Source of the DNA: an uncultured Algibacter sp.
GTDB taxonomy: Bacteria; Bacteroidota; Bacteroidia; Flavobacteriales; Flavobacteriaceae
Assembly: GCF_947495925.1 (NCBI RefSeq)
Contig: NZ_CANMAU010000002.1
Span: forward strand, 558,001-622,000
Direction of reading: 5' to 3'
Length of the DNA: 64,000 bases
Positions 44,311 to 53,615 of the stretch are shown here, piece after piece. Every line of letters begins with the position of its first letter. Positions within the stretch are counted from its first letter, which is position 1. The notes beneath the pieces are model-generated. The model was not told where the DNA came from. It made no database searches and saw nothing but the letters and a program-made list of their open reading frames with translations. The position numbers and the translations under genes were made by a program.

Positions 44311-45989
44311 GGTTTTTACTCAGCGAATATATAAAACTATTAAAGGAGGATAAGGAGTTAGACACCTTATTGACTGATCTTTTAGTTGGAATGAAATTTA
44401 CAACCATTTCAAGACCAATGAGAGGTCGGCAATTTGGTGTGGATATTTCAGCTGTGGGTATAGATTCAGATGATGGAATAAAAAAAGTGTTTTTGTTTGC
44501 AGTAAAGCAAGGTAATCTAACCCGAACAACTTGGGATGGAGATGTAAACGCAATCCGTTCTACATTGAATCAAATAAAAGATACTTATATAACCACATCA
44601 CTTACAACTCGCTTAAAAAAGTTACCTATTAAAATAATTGTATGCACAAATGGAGTCATTAATCAAAATGTATTAATTGATTGGACGCAATATGTAGATT
44701 TAAATACTACGGATAAAGTTGAATATGATTTTTGGGGAACAGGAGAAATAAGCGCAATGCTTGACGATTATTTGGTAAAGGAAAAATTATTTCCACAGGA
44801 GTATCAGTCCTTATTAAGAAAATCCTTAGTGTTTTTAGAATTACCTGATTATAATTTACAACATTTTTATGTGCTGATTGGTCAAATTTTAGAGAAACAA
44901 TCGAAGCAGAAGAGACAGATATTGAAAAAACTTAGACTCGTTAGGTTGTGTTTAAATATAATTTACAAATGGTCTCAGGATAACGAAAACTTAAAACCGT
45001 CAATTTTTGCAAGCGAGAGAAGTTTAATACTCGTTTGGCAATTTATTCAGCAAGGCGGACATATGGAAAAGACTTTTGTGAGACAAGAGTTTTATAAAAT
45101 TCATCTTCTACGAAGAATAATCGGAGTGAATTACTTTAACAAAGCTGCGATGCATTATAGAACTGAGCATAGCCTCTATAAATACAGTAGAAATAGTTTA
45201 GAATATAGTCTTAATGTTTGGGAAGAAATCGGAATAATAGCGACCATTGGATTAAGTGAAATACAAGAATATAGAATTCATTATCGCGAGGACCGTAAGG
45301 AAGAAGCTCAAAAATATTATAATAGTGCGCTCTCAATTAGTAATGCACTATGTTTATTTATAGAGAATAATCCACCTTCAAAATATCCAGAATACGATTC
45401 GCATAGTGTGGAGATAGCACTAGCACTTAACTTATTATGTTTTACTCGAAATTTTGATCCAGCAAAAAAATGGATAACATCCATCACTATGGGTTTTGAT
45501 GACAGATATAGGATAGAAAAATTCTTTCCATTATTTAGAAAAAATTATGACAAGCTTGTAGATATCCATAATGGAGATGAAGACTGTGAAATTGAATCTT
45601 CTATGATAGTACCTATTTTGGCAGAGTATGCTTTAATTTTAAATCAAGAAGACTTATATCAGTTTATTCGTAAGATAATTAACGACCTTTTTGCTGATTT
45701 GAATTTGCAAATCTGGTTTCCACTTGAAGAAATGGAAGATAAAATTTGCGTTCAAGATTATAGTCATGGGGAAGGAACCCTAAAACATTCTTTGACCCTT
45801 TATGAAGATGCTGAAGAATACAAAAAAGAAATGGTATCAGAAATGGAACTCTTTGGATTAGAAAAGGATTTTAAAATTTTTAAGCACAGTTTCGATATTG
45901 TAGCACACGTTGCAAGCAGGCATTATAAAAGCCAACCTTTTCCTTTAACTTGGCGTGTTTTTATGAAGCAAGAAGTCTCAGCAAAATAA
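44307..45989 (+). CDS. Unknown protein with nuclease-like N-terminus, second gene of the cassette
   Basis: A 560-residue soluble protein with no family I can name. Residues ~25-155 look like a PD-(D/E)XK-type fold: RGRQFGVDISAVG (Asp46), VFLFAVKQGNL (Lys67), a hydrophobic strand KIIVCTNG and DFWGTGEISAML, a string common in restriction-endonuclease-like domains of defence proteins. The Glu/Gln that normally sits two residues before the lysine is Ala65, so catalysis is doubtful. The remainder (~165-560) is helical and TPR-like, with acidic stretches. It shares four bases with the gene before and lies seven bases before the DUF4238 gene, so the three act together. Confidence 0.68.
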   Translation: MRFLLSEYIKLLKEDKELDTLLTDLLVGMKFTTISRPMRGRQFGVDISAVGIDSDDGIKKVFLFAVKQGNLTRTTWDGDVNAIRSTLNQIKDTYITTSLTTRLKKLPIKIIVCTNGVINQNVLIDWTQYVDLNTTDKVEYDFWGTGEISAMLDDYLVKEKLFPQEYQSLLRKSLVFLELPDYNLQHFYVLIGQILEKQSKQKRQILKKLRLVRLCLNIIYKWSQDNENLKPSIFASERSLILVWQFIQQGGHMEKTFVRQEFYKIHLLRRIIGVNYFNKAAMHYRTEHSLYKYSRNSLEYSLNVWEEIGIIATIGLSEIQEYRIHYREDRKEEAQKYYNSALSISNALCLFIENNPPSKYPEYDSHSVEIALALNLLCFTRNFDPAKKWITSITMGFDDRYRIEKFFPLFRKNYDKLVDIHNGDEDCEIESSMIVPILAEYALILNQEDLYQFIRKIINDLFADLNLQIWFPLEEMEDKICVQDYSHGEGTLKHSLTLYEDAEEYKKEMVSEMELFGLEKDFKIFKHSFDIVAHVASRHYKSQPFPLTWRVFMKQEVSAK

Positions 45990-45996
45990 TAGAATA

Positions 45997-47100
45997 ATGT
46001 CAAATCCAATAAAACAACATTATATACCACGTTCATATTTAAAGAACTTTGCAGTTGAAGGAAGAAAAAGAAATCACTTTGTGGATGTTTACAAAATGGA
46101 TAATGATATGCTATTAGAGCAAATTAGCACTAAAGATATTTGTTTTGAAAAGAATATTTATACAATACCAGCTGAATCAGATGAAATAAAATATGCCTTA
46201 GAAAAACACTATGCTGAAAATGTTGATAGTGAGTTTCCAAAAGTATATAAGTTGCTTATTGACGAAAAGCTGCTGACGGTTACGCAAGAGCAAAAAATCC
46301 AAATACTTTATGTATGTCTATCATTATATTTCCGCACACCACGGATTCTAAATCATCAAAAAAGTTTTAATAACCAAATATTTGATGCTGCTTCACATAC
46401 AGTAAATAAAGAAGGTATTATTAAAATGAATTTGTATGGAGAAAAAATGGAATTTCATATAGATGATATTGAAGTAGTTAAAAAAGAATACAATGAACGT
46501 GCAAGAACAGCTTTTTTAGTAAATCATTTAGAACAATGGGGGAATTTTGTAAAGTTCAAATACGATTGTACAATAAATGTGATTAAAATTAATGACACCG
46601 ATGCACCAATAATTACGTCTGATAATCCCGTTTCAATTAGACATTTTGAAACAAATAAATTTCAAGGTTTATATGATCCTAAAGCAGTTATTACATTACC
46701 CTTGGATCGTTCACATTATTTAGAGATACATCCTAATGACTATGCAGATGGTCAAACAAGAATTAATAGACTTACTCAAGACAGAGACTATGTGTTTACT
46801 ACAAATGGAGTAACACAACAAAATGCTGAAAACTTATTAGTAGCATACAAAGGAGATATTGATAAGCATTTTGATATTCAAAACCATTATGAAAATCCAG
46901 AAAATGGAGAAGAATTTTTAAAAAAAGCTAAATACAGAGCAGAACAAGCTCTTGTTTTATTTGATATCCTAAAGAAAAAAGGGTTTGTTTCAAAAGAGTT
47001 TATAGGTAAACTTAAAGAACTTTTAGAGCATCCATTTTGTAAAGATGATATACAAATGTTGAAATATAAAAAAGTACTTTCTAAAATGGGAAAATGGTAA
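45997..47100 (+). CDS. DUF4238 domain protein, third gene of the cassette
   Basis: A 367-residue cytoplasmic protein of the DUF4238 family (PF14022). The family N-terminus HYIPRSYLKNFA is at residues 8-19, then LYFRTPRILNHQ near 110, the motif PIITSDNPVSIRHFE (~205) and ITLPLDRSHYLEIHP (~235). The function of the family is unknown. The conserved His, Tyr, Arg and Asp at the N-terminus and the TSDNP loop are suggestive of an active site, but that is inference. Seven bases separate it from the preceding gene. It ends the cassette; the metal cluster begins next with its own promoter. Confidence 0.85.
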   Translation: MSNPIKQHYIPRSYLKNFAVEGRKRNHFVDVYKMDNDMLLEQISTKDICFEKNIYTIPAESDEIKYALEKHYAENVDSEFPKVYKLLIDEKLLTVTQEQKIQILYVCLSLYFRTPRILNHQKSFNNQIFDAASHTVNKEGIIKMNLYGEKMEFHIDDIEVVKKEYNERARTAFLVNHLEQWGNFVKFKYDCTINVIKINDTDAPIITSDNPVSIRHFETNKFQGLYDPKAVITLPLDRSHYLEIHPNDYADGQTRINRLTQDRDYVFTTNGVTQQNAENLLVAYKGDIDKHFDIQNHYENPENGEEFLKKAKYRAEQALVLFDILKKKGFVSKEFIGKLKELLEHPFCKDDIQMLKYKKVLSKMGKW

Positions 47101-47155
47101 TAACGCATAAACTCTAAACTTCTGTTAAACAAAACATGGTGTTGTTAAAATTTCG

Positions 47156-47163
47156 TAGCTTTG
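47156..47163 (+). promoter_or_regulatory. -7 promoter box of the second metal cluster (TAGCTTTG)
   Basis: A perfect TAnnTTTG match nine bases before the ATG at 47172. It overlaps the 5' end of the longer reading frame (from 47136), which supports the shorter start and implies a very short leader. Confidence 0.55.
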
Positions 47164-47171
47164 CAATCAGT

Positions 47172-47585
47172 ATGAAACAAATATTCCATCAAATAATGTC
47201 TTTGGCAATGGCTTTTGTAGTGTTATTCTCTACAATGTCATTTACGCTTAATATGCATTATTGTGGAAATACTTTGGTTGAAACTGCTATGTTCAATAAA
47301 GCGGAAGGATGCGGAATGGAAATGGAAAAACCATCAGCTGAAGGTTGCTCTATTATAAAAAAGAACTGTTGTAATGATGAACAATTGGTAGTCGATGGTC
47401 AAGACGAACTGCAATTGCAAGTTGACAAAATTTCTTTTGAGCAACAAGTATTCATTGCTTCATTTGTTTACACATATATCAACCTTTTTGAAGGTTTAGA
47501 TAATAATGTATCTTCTTTTGAAGAATACAAACCACCACTCGTCATAAGGCAACTCTACAAGATTGACGAGACCTATTTAATTTGA
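47172..47585 (+). CDS. HYC_CC_PP-type small secreted protein (second copy)
   Basis: A 137-residue paralogue of the protein at 6625. Hydrophobic signal MSLAMAFVVLFSTMSFTL, then HYC in MHYCGN, CGMEME, CC in KNCCNDE and PP in EYKPPLV. Compared with the first copy, HYC is intact here (HFC there), and the shared FYTYI/LF-like middle and DEL motifs show common ancestry. It heads the larger metal-resistance cluster. Probably a periplasmic or membrane-anchored metal-binding protein; the specific role is unknown. Confidence 0.82.
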   Translation: MKQIFHQIMSLAMAFVVLFSTMSFTLNMHYCGNTLVETAMFNKAEGCGMEMEKPSAEGCSIIKKNCCNDEQLVVDGQDELQLQVDKISFEQQVFIASFVYTYINLFEGLDNNVSSFEEYKPPLVIRQLYKIDETYLI

Positions 47586-47605
47586 TTTTTAAACAATAGA
47601 CTGTT

Positions 47606-47638
47606 TTATCCTATGACTGTATAATGTCATAAGGATAA
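47606..47638 (+). other. Hairpin in the leader of the CusA-like gene
   Basis: TTATCCTATGAC (47606-47617) pairs with GTCATAAGGATAA (47626-47638) with one bulged A and an 8-base loop. No T-run follows. It lies 58 bases before the pump start codon and could be an operator or an mRNA control element. Confidence 0.5.
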
Positions 47639-47696
47639 TTTGCTGTATTCGGTGTTTTCCTAACGCCAATGTCTAACTGTTTAATAATCAAAGCTA

Positions 47697-50600
47697 ATGC
47701 TAAATAAAAGCATCAAATTTTTAATAGAAAATAAACTCGTAGCAGTTCTGCTACTCGTCCTTTTTGTTGGATGGGGAACTGTAAACGCACCTTTTAATTG
47801 GGACAGAGGATTTTTACCAAGCAACCCCGTAGCGGTAGATGCCATTCCAGATATTGGAGAAAATCAACAAATTGTATTTACAAAGTGGGATGGTCGTTCG
47901 CCACAAGATATAGAAGACCAAATTACTTATCCTTTAACTACTTCTTTACTTGGTATTCCAGGAGTGAAAACCATTCGTAGTTCTTCTATGTTTGGGTTTT
48001 CAAGCATCTATATCATTTTTGAAGAAGATATAGAATTCTATTGGAGTCGTAGTCGAATCCTCGAAAAACTCAATTCATTACCAAGTGGATTATTACCCGA
48101 AGGTGTTAATCCTGCATTGGGACCAGATGCCACAGGTTTAGGACAAATATTTTGGTACACTCTTGAAGGTCGAGATGAAAAAGGAAATGTTACTGGTGGT
48201 TGGGATTTACACGAACTGCGTAGCATTCAAGATTACTATGTGAAATATGCTTTATCTACTGCAAGCGGTGTTTCTGAAGTAGCTTCCATTGGTGGTTATG
48301 TTCAGGAGTACCAAGTTGATGTCAATCCAGAGCTGATGCGTCAATATAACATTGGCTTAAACCAGATCGTAAAAGCAGTTAAAAGTAGTAATCAAGATAT
48401 TGGTGCGCAAACTTTAGAAATCAATCAAGCTGAATATTTAGTACGCGGTTTGGGTTATGTAAAATCTGTTGAAGATATTGAAAATGCTGTAGTTACTTCA
48501 GAAGATTTTACTTCAATTAAGATTAAAGACATTGCTAAAGTATCATTAGGTCCAGCAACGCGAAGAGGTTTATTAGATAAAGAAGGTGCAGAAGTTGTTG
48601 GTGGTGTTGTAGTGGCGCGATATGGTGCTAATCCAATGGAAGTCATTAACAATGTAAAAGCGCAAATTGAAGAACTAAAAGGAGGATTACCAACAAAAGT
48701 ATTGGCTGATGGACGAACATCTCAATTAACAGTCGTTCCTTTCTATGATCGTACCGAACTTATTCAAGAAACATTAGACACACTAAACGAAGCATTAACA
48801 CTAGAAATATTAATTACCATTTTGGTTATTATTGTTATGGTTTTCAATTTAAGAGCTTCTATTTTAATTTCTGGATTGTTGCCTGTTGCAGTATTAATGG
48901 TATTTGTTACCATGAAACTGTTTAACGTGGATGCCAATATTGTAGCACTTTCTGGTATTGCTATTGCTATTGGAACTATGGTAGATGTAGGCGTCATTCT
49001 CGCAGAGAATATGATTCGCCATCTCGATGATGAAAAATTACGGTTACGAGAAGATGGTACAGCGTTAACTACAAATGAAGTAGTTTATAATGCGACTGCC
49101 GAAGTTTCAGGAGCAATCTTAACAGCGGTATTAACTACAATTATCAGCTTTGTGCCTGTATTTACAATGATTGGTGCAGAAGGAAAATTGTTTAGACCTT
49201 TAGCATTTACCAAAACGATGGCATTATCAGCATCTTTGGTTATTGCTTTGTTTCTAATTCCACCATTCGCAGCTTATTTATTCAGAAAAACATCACTTAA
49301 AAGTTCATTTAAATACATTATAAATGGTGCTTTAATAATTGCTGGAATCGCAATTATGGTTACTGGATATTGGCTAGGGATTATTTTAGTTGCTTTTAGT
49401 ATTACAGGTTTACTTGGGGTTTTGGGTAAACTAAATAAGAAAAACAGCAATCTTGTAAATATTATTATTTCATGTACTGCCATTATATTTTTACTTGCCG
49501 AATATTGGCGACCATTAGGCTTTGACAGAAGTATTCTAATAAACTTAATTTTTGTGGCTATTATTTGCTTCGGAATTTTAGGAATATTTTCAATTTTTAG
49601 AAGGTATTATGGACAAATTTTAAATTGGGCTTTAGCAAACAAGTTATTGTTTTTAATTATTCCAGCAACTGTACTTGTTTCTGGAGGATGGATAATGAAT
49701 AATACAGGAAAAGAATTTATGCCATCTTTAAACGAAGGCTCTTTTCTATTAATGCCAACCTCATTACCACATTCAGGTGTTGAGGAAAATAAACGTGTGC
49801 TTCAGCAATTAGATATGGCTGTATCCACCATTCCAGAAATTGAAACCGTAGTAGGGAAATCTGGTAGAACAGAATCTGCATTAGACCCTGCGCCTTTATC
49901 TATGTACGAAAACATGATTCAGTATAAATCTGAATACATGCGTAATTCAAAAGGGAAAATACAACGTTACAAAGTAAACGACGAAGGTGCTTTTGAGTTG
50001 AAAGATGGAACATTTATCGCCAATCCTAATAATTCGGAAAATGTTGTTTTTACAAACGTTGAACATACTCAACTTATCGAAGATGTTGATGGCGAATTCT
50101 ATCGTAATTGGCGACCAGAAATTAATAGTCCTGATGATATTTGGAATGAAATCGTCAGAGTTACCAATTTACCAGGAGTTACTTCTGCACCAAAATTACA
50201 ACCCATAGAAACCAGATTGGTAATGCTTCAAACAGGAATGCGTGCGCCAATGGGAATTAAAGTAAAAGGACAAGATTTAAAACAAATTGAAGCGTTTGGG
50301 TTGCAATTAGAAAGTCTTTTAAAACAAGCTGAAGGTGTAAAAGAGCAAGCTGTTTTTGCAGATAGAATTGTAGGGAAACCTTATTTACTTATTGATATTG
50401 ATAGAGAAAAAATAGCACGTTATGGTGTGTCTATAGAAGATGTACAAAGTGTGCTAAAAGTAGCAATTGGTGGTATGGCCATAACTCAAACGGTTGAAGG
50501 AAGAGAGCGCTATGCTGTTAGAGTGCGATATCCAAGAGAACTGCGTGGTAATCCAAAAGATATTAAAGGAATTTATATTCCTGTTGAAAAAGGCAGCCCT

Positions 50601-51425
50601 GTTCCGTTAAGTGAGTTGGCGACTATTCGATATGAGCAAGGTCCACAAGTCATTAAAAGTGAAGACACCTTTTTAGTAGGCTATGTGTTGTTTGATAAAT
50701 TAGATGGATTCGCAGAAGTTGATGTTGTTGAAAATGCACAAGCATTGTTTCAACAGAAAATAGATTCAGGAGAATTAACTGTTCCAAAGGGCATCAGCTA
50801 TAAATTTACAGGAACTTATGAAAATCAGTTACGAGCAGAAAAAACTCTTTCAGTCGTCGTTCCATTAGCACTTGCTATTATTTTCTTGATTCTGTATTTC
50901 CAGTTTAAATCTGTTACTACTTCACTAATGGTTTTTACAGGAATAACGGTTGCATTTGCAGGTGGTTTTATAATGATATGGCTGTACGGTCAAGATTGGT
51001 TTTTAAATTTCAGTTTGTTTGGAGAGAATATGCGAGACCTTTTCAATATGAAAACTATCAATCTAAGTGTAGCGGTTTGGGTTGGTTTCATAGCTTTATT
51101 TGGAATTGCTACAGATGATGGAGTTGTTATGGCAACATACCTCACGCAAACTTTTGAGCGTGAAAAACCTGCCGATAAAAAGAGTATTAGAACTTCCGCT
51201 TTGCAAGCAGCAGAAAAACGTATTCGTCCGTGTTTAATGACTACTGTAACTACCATTTTGGCGCTGTTACCAGTATTGACATCCACAGGAAAAGGAAGTG
51301 ATATTATGATACCTATGGCAATTCCAATATTTGGCGGAATGGTTATAGACATTACCTCTTACTTTATTGTACCAGTTTTATACAGCTGGAGAGAAGAGTT
51401 TAAATTGAAAAGAGCAAACAAATGA
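47697..51425 (+). CDS. CusA/CzcA-family heavy-metal RND pump with extra membrane helices
   Basis: A 1242-residue inner-membrane metal/proton antiporter. The HME-RND start is clear (VAVDAIPDIGENQQIVFTKW, DIEDQITYPLTTSLLGIPGV), as is the helix 4 proton relay (IAIAIGTMVDVGVILAENM). It is about 200 residues longer than usual: residues ~531-645 insert about four extra hydrophobic helices between the first bundle and the second half. Methionines in RLVMLQTGMRAPMGIKVKG and nearby fit a Cu(I)/Ag(I) type pump, though this is inference. It overlaps tolC by four bases. Confidence 0.93.
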   Translation: MLNKSIKFLIENKLVAVLLLVLFVGWGTVNAPFNWDRGFLPSNPVAVDAIPDIGENQQIVFTKWDGRSPQDIEDQITYPLTTSLLGIPGVKTIRSSSMFGFSSIYIIFEEDIEFYWSRSRILEKLNSLPSGLLPEGVNPALGPDATGLGQIFWYTLEGRDEKGNVTGGWDLHELRSIQDYYVKYALSTASGVSEVASIGGYVQEYQVDVNPELMRQYNIGLNQIVKAVKSSNQDIGAQTLEINQAEYLVRGLGYVKSVEDIENAVVTSEDFTSIKIKDIAKVSLGPATRRGLLDKEGAEVVGGVVVARYGANPMEVINNVKAQIEELKGGLPTKVLADGRTSQLTVVPFYDRTELIQETLDTLNEALTLEILITILVIIVMVFNLRASILISGLLPVAVLMVFVTMKLFNVDANIVALSGIAIAIGTMVDVGVILAENMIRHLDDEKLRLREDGTALTTNEVVYNATAEVSGAILTAVLTTIISFVPVFTMIGAEGKLFRPLAFTKTMALSASLVIALFLIPPFAAYLFRKTSLKSSFKYIINGALIIAGIAIMVTGYWLGIILVAFSITGLLGVLGKLNKKNSNLVNIIISCTAIIFLLAEYWRPLGFDRSILINLIFVAIICFGILGIFSIFRRYYGQILNWALANKLLFLIIPATVLVSGGWIMNNTGKEFMPSLNEGSFLLMPTSLPHSGVEENKRVLQQLDMAVSTIPEIETVVGKSGRTESALDPAPLSMYENMIQYKSEYMRNSKGKIQRYKVNDEGAFELKDGTFIANPNNSENVVFTNVEHTQLIEDVDGEFYRNWRPEINSPDDIWNEIVRVTNLPGVTSAPKLQPIETRLVMLQTGMRAPMGIKVKGQDLKQIEAFGLQLESLLKQAEGVKEQAVFADRIVGKPYLLIDIDREKIARYGVSIEDVQSVLKVAIGGMAITQTVEGRERYAVRVRYPRELRGNPKDIKGIYIPVEKGSPVPLSELATIRYEQGPQVIKSEDTFLVGYVLFDKLDGFAEVDVVENAQALFQQKIDSGELTVPKGISYKFTGTYENQLRAEKTLSVVVPLALAIIFLILYFQFKSVTTSLMVFTGITVAFAGGFIMIWLYGQDWFLNFSLFGENMRDLFNMKTINLSVAVWVGFIALFGIATDDGVVMATYLTQTFEREKPADKKSIRTSALQAAEKRIRPCLMTTVTTILALLPVLTSTGKGSDIMIPMAIPIFGGMVIDITSYFIVPVLYSWREEFKLKRANK

Positions 51426-52639
51426 AAAGAATAATTTATACACTCATAGGTTTATCAACTTTTAGTGTTTCTAATGCACAAGAATTAGAAACACTTATTA
51501 GTGAAGCATTAAATAACAATCCTGAAATTCAAAAGTTTGAATTACAGTATAGCATTGCTTCCGAAAAAGTGAATGAAGTAAATACATTACCTAATACCGA
51601 ATTTGGAGTGGGTTACTTCGTAAGCGAACCAGAAACACGTACAGGAGCGCAACGCTTCAAAGTATCAGCTAAACAAATGTTGCCTTGGTTTGGGAATATA
51701 ACTGCAAGAGAAAACTATGTGAGCGCTTTGGCAGATGCTAAATACGAAGATATTGTTATTGTCAAAAGAAAATTGATGGCTTCGGTATCACAATCCTATT
51801 ACAATCTTTACGCTAATAAAGCAAAACAAGACGTTTTAAGCGAGAATATTAAACTACTTAATACTTACGAAACATTGGCTTTAACATCGGTTGAAGTTGG
51901 GAAAGCTTCAGCGGTAGATGTTTTACGATTACAAATGCGTCAAAATGAAATGCAACAATTATTGGATGTTTTGGTTCAACAATTTTTAGCTGAACAAACT
52001 ACTATTAATAAGCTTTTAAATCGTGATAAAGGTGTACGAGTTTCTGTAGTTAATGAGTTAATAATTCCTTCAGAAGATTTTGAAATGAATACTAAAAGTT
52101 TAGCATTACACCCAGAACTACTGAAATTCGATAAACTCTATCAGTCGGTAGAGCAATCCGAATTATTAAACCAAAAAGAAAATAGTCCAATGATTGGTTT
52201 CGGTTTAGATTATATCAATGTTGATAAACGTCCTAACATGGATTTTAGCGACAATGGAAAAGATATAATTATGCCAATGGTGTCCCTATCTATTCCCATA
52301 TTCAATAATAAGTACAAATCCCAAACCAAACAAAATGAGTTGCAACAGCAAGAGATTTTGGCACAAAAACAAGAGCGCACAAATACATTAGAAACACTAT
52401 TAGATAAAGCAGCAAACGATAAGGTTTCAGCAAGAATAAGTTATGCAACCCAAACGAAGAACTTAAAGCAAGCTAAAGATGCTGAAGAGATTCTTATTAA
52501 AAATTACGAAACAGGAACGATTGATTTTAATGACGTTTTGGACATACAAGAATTGCAATTGAAGTTTCAAATGAACCAAATTGAGTCTGTTAAAACCTAC
52601 TATGTGCAAACCACAATTATTAATTATTTAATTAAATAA
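51422..52639 (+). CDS. TolC family outer-membrane channel (metal operon)
   Basis: A 405-residue outer-membrane efflux protein; signal peptide ending VSNAQ, then two OEP repeats with long helices (LETLISEALNNNPEIQKFEL and, in repeat 2, the ILIKNYETGTIDFNDVLDIQ region). It is the exit duct for the CusA-like pump, with which its start overlaps (ATGA). Four bases separate its end from the next gene. Confidence 0.92.
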   Translation: MKRIIYTLIGLSTFSVSNAQELETLISEALNNNPEIQKFELQYSIASEKVNEVNTLPNTEFGVGYFVSEPETRTGAQRFKVSAKQMLPWFGNITARENYVSALADAKYEDIVIVKRKLMASVSQSYYNLYANKAKQDVLSENIKLLNTYETLALTSVEVGKASAVDVLRLQMRQNEMQQLLDVLVQQFLAEQTTINKLLNRDKGVRVSVVNELIIPSEDFEMNTKSLALHPELLKFDKLYQSVEQSELLNQKENSPMIGFGLDYINVDKRPNMDFSDNGKDIIMPMVSLSIPIFNNKYKSQTKQNELQQQEILAQKQERTNTLETLLDKAANDKVSARISYATQTKNLKQAKDAEEILIKNYETGTIDFNDVLDIQELQLKFQMNQIESVKTYYVQTTIINYLIK

Positions 52640-52643
52640 GAGT

Positions 52644-53615
52644 ATGGATAGTTTAACACAAGCAGCATTAGGAGCAGCAATTGGCGAAGTAATTCTTGGT
52701 CGAAAAATAGGATATAAAGGTGCAGTAATTGGTGCTATTATCGCTACTATTCCAGATCTCGATATTGTTTTGCTTTCATTTTATTCATCAGTAGAACGAA
52801 TAAGTATTCACAGAGGTTTCAGTCATTCCATTTTGTTTAGTTTAATAGGCTCAATTTTAATAGCTTTTATATTAACAAAACTAAAGTGGACAAAGCAAAT
52901 TTCTTATATAAGACTTTTAATTTTTTGTTGGTTGGCTCTATTTACACATATGCTATTAGATGCATTTACAACCTATGGTACTCAGCTATTGTTGCCTTTT
53001 TCCAATTATCGAGTAAGCTTCGATAGTGTTAACATAGTTGACCCTTTTTATACTTTGCCTTTATTATTAGGTTTAATTTTAGGCCTTACATACTTCAGGA
53101 ATAAAGACTCAAGAACCCTATATAGTAAGCTTGGGCTAGCTATTAGCTCTCTATACCTGTTATTAACTTTAGGAATCAAATCTTATGTAAATCAAAAGTT
53201 TGATGAAGTTCTAACTTCACAAGGAATTGAATATAATTCGCTATTAACAGTTCCAGTTAAAATTGGAAGTATTAGTTGGTATGGGGTTGCTAAAACTAAT
53301 AATAGTTTATTTATTGGTAGGTACAATAACCTATCACAAAATCCAATAACATTGACGGAGTTCCCAATTAATGATCATTTATTGAATGATATTCCTGCTG
53401 AAATATCCTCAACTTTAAAATGGTTTTCTCAGGATTTTTATACAGTCGTAGAAAATAACGGAAAATTAAGATTGTACAATATGCAATGCGATATGCAAGG
53501 CATTCGTACTTATGGAAATTATAAAGCACCCACAGCTTTTTATTTTGAAATTACGCCACTTTTAAATGGGAATTATGACTTAACAACAGGAATGCACGAA
53601 AAACAAAAACAATGA
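52644..53615 (+). CDS. YdjM-type membrane-bound metal-dependent hydrolase
   Basis: A 323-residue inner-membrane protein of the YdjM/LexA-binding hydrolase family (PF04307). The motifs are all in the first 115 residues: MDSLTQAALGAAIGEVILG, IPDLDIV (36-42), HRGFSHSILF (56-65) and THMLLDAFTTYGT (~100-112), with histidines and aspartates that bind metal. Hydrophobic helices cover ~25-45, 62-80, 88-108, 130-148 and 160-175; a ~140-residue soluble tail follows. Why a hydrolase sits inside a metal-efflux operon is unknown. It overlaps the ATPase start by four bases, so it is truly part of the unit. Confidence 0.85.
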   Translation: MDSLTQAALGAAIGEVILGRKIGYKGAVIGAIIATIPDLDIVLLSFYSSVERISIHRGFSHSILFSLIGSILIAFILTKLKWTKQISYIRLLIFCWLALFTHMLLDAFTTYGTQLLLPFSNYRVSFDSVNIVDPFYTLPLLLGLILGLTYFRNKDSRTLYSKLGLAISSLYLLLTLGIKSYVNQKFDEVLTSQGIEYNSLLTVPVKIGSISWYGVAKTNNSLFIGRYNNLSQNPITLTEFPINDHLLNDIPAEISSTLKWFSQDFYTVVENNGKLRLYNMQCDMQGIRTYGNYKAPTAFYFEITPLLNGNYDLTTGMHEKQKQ

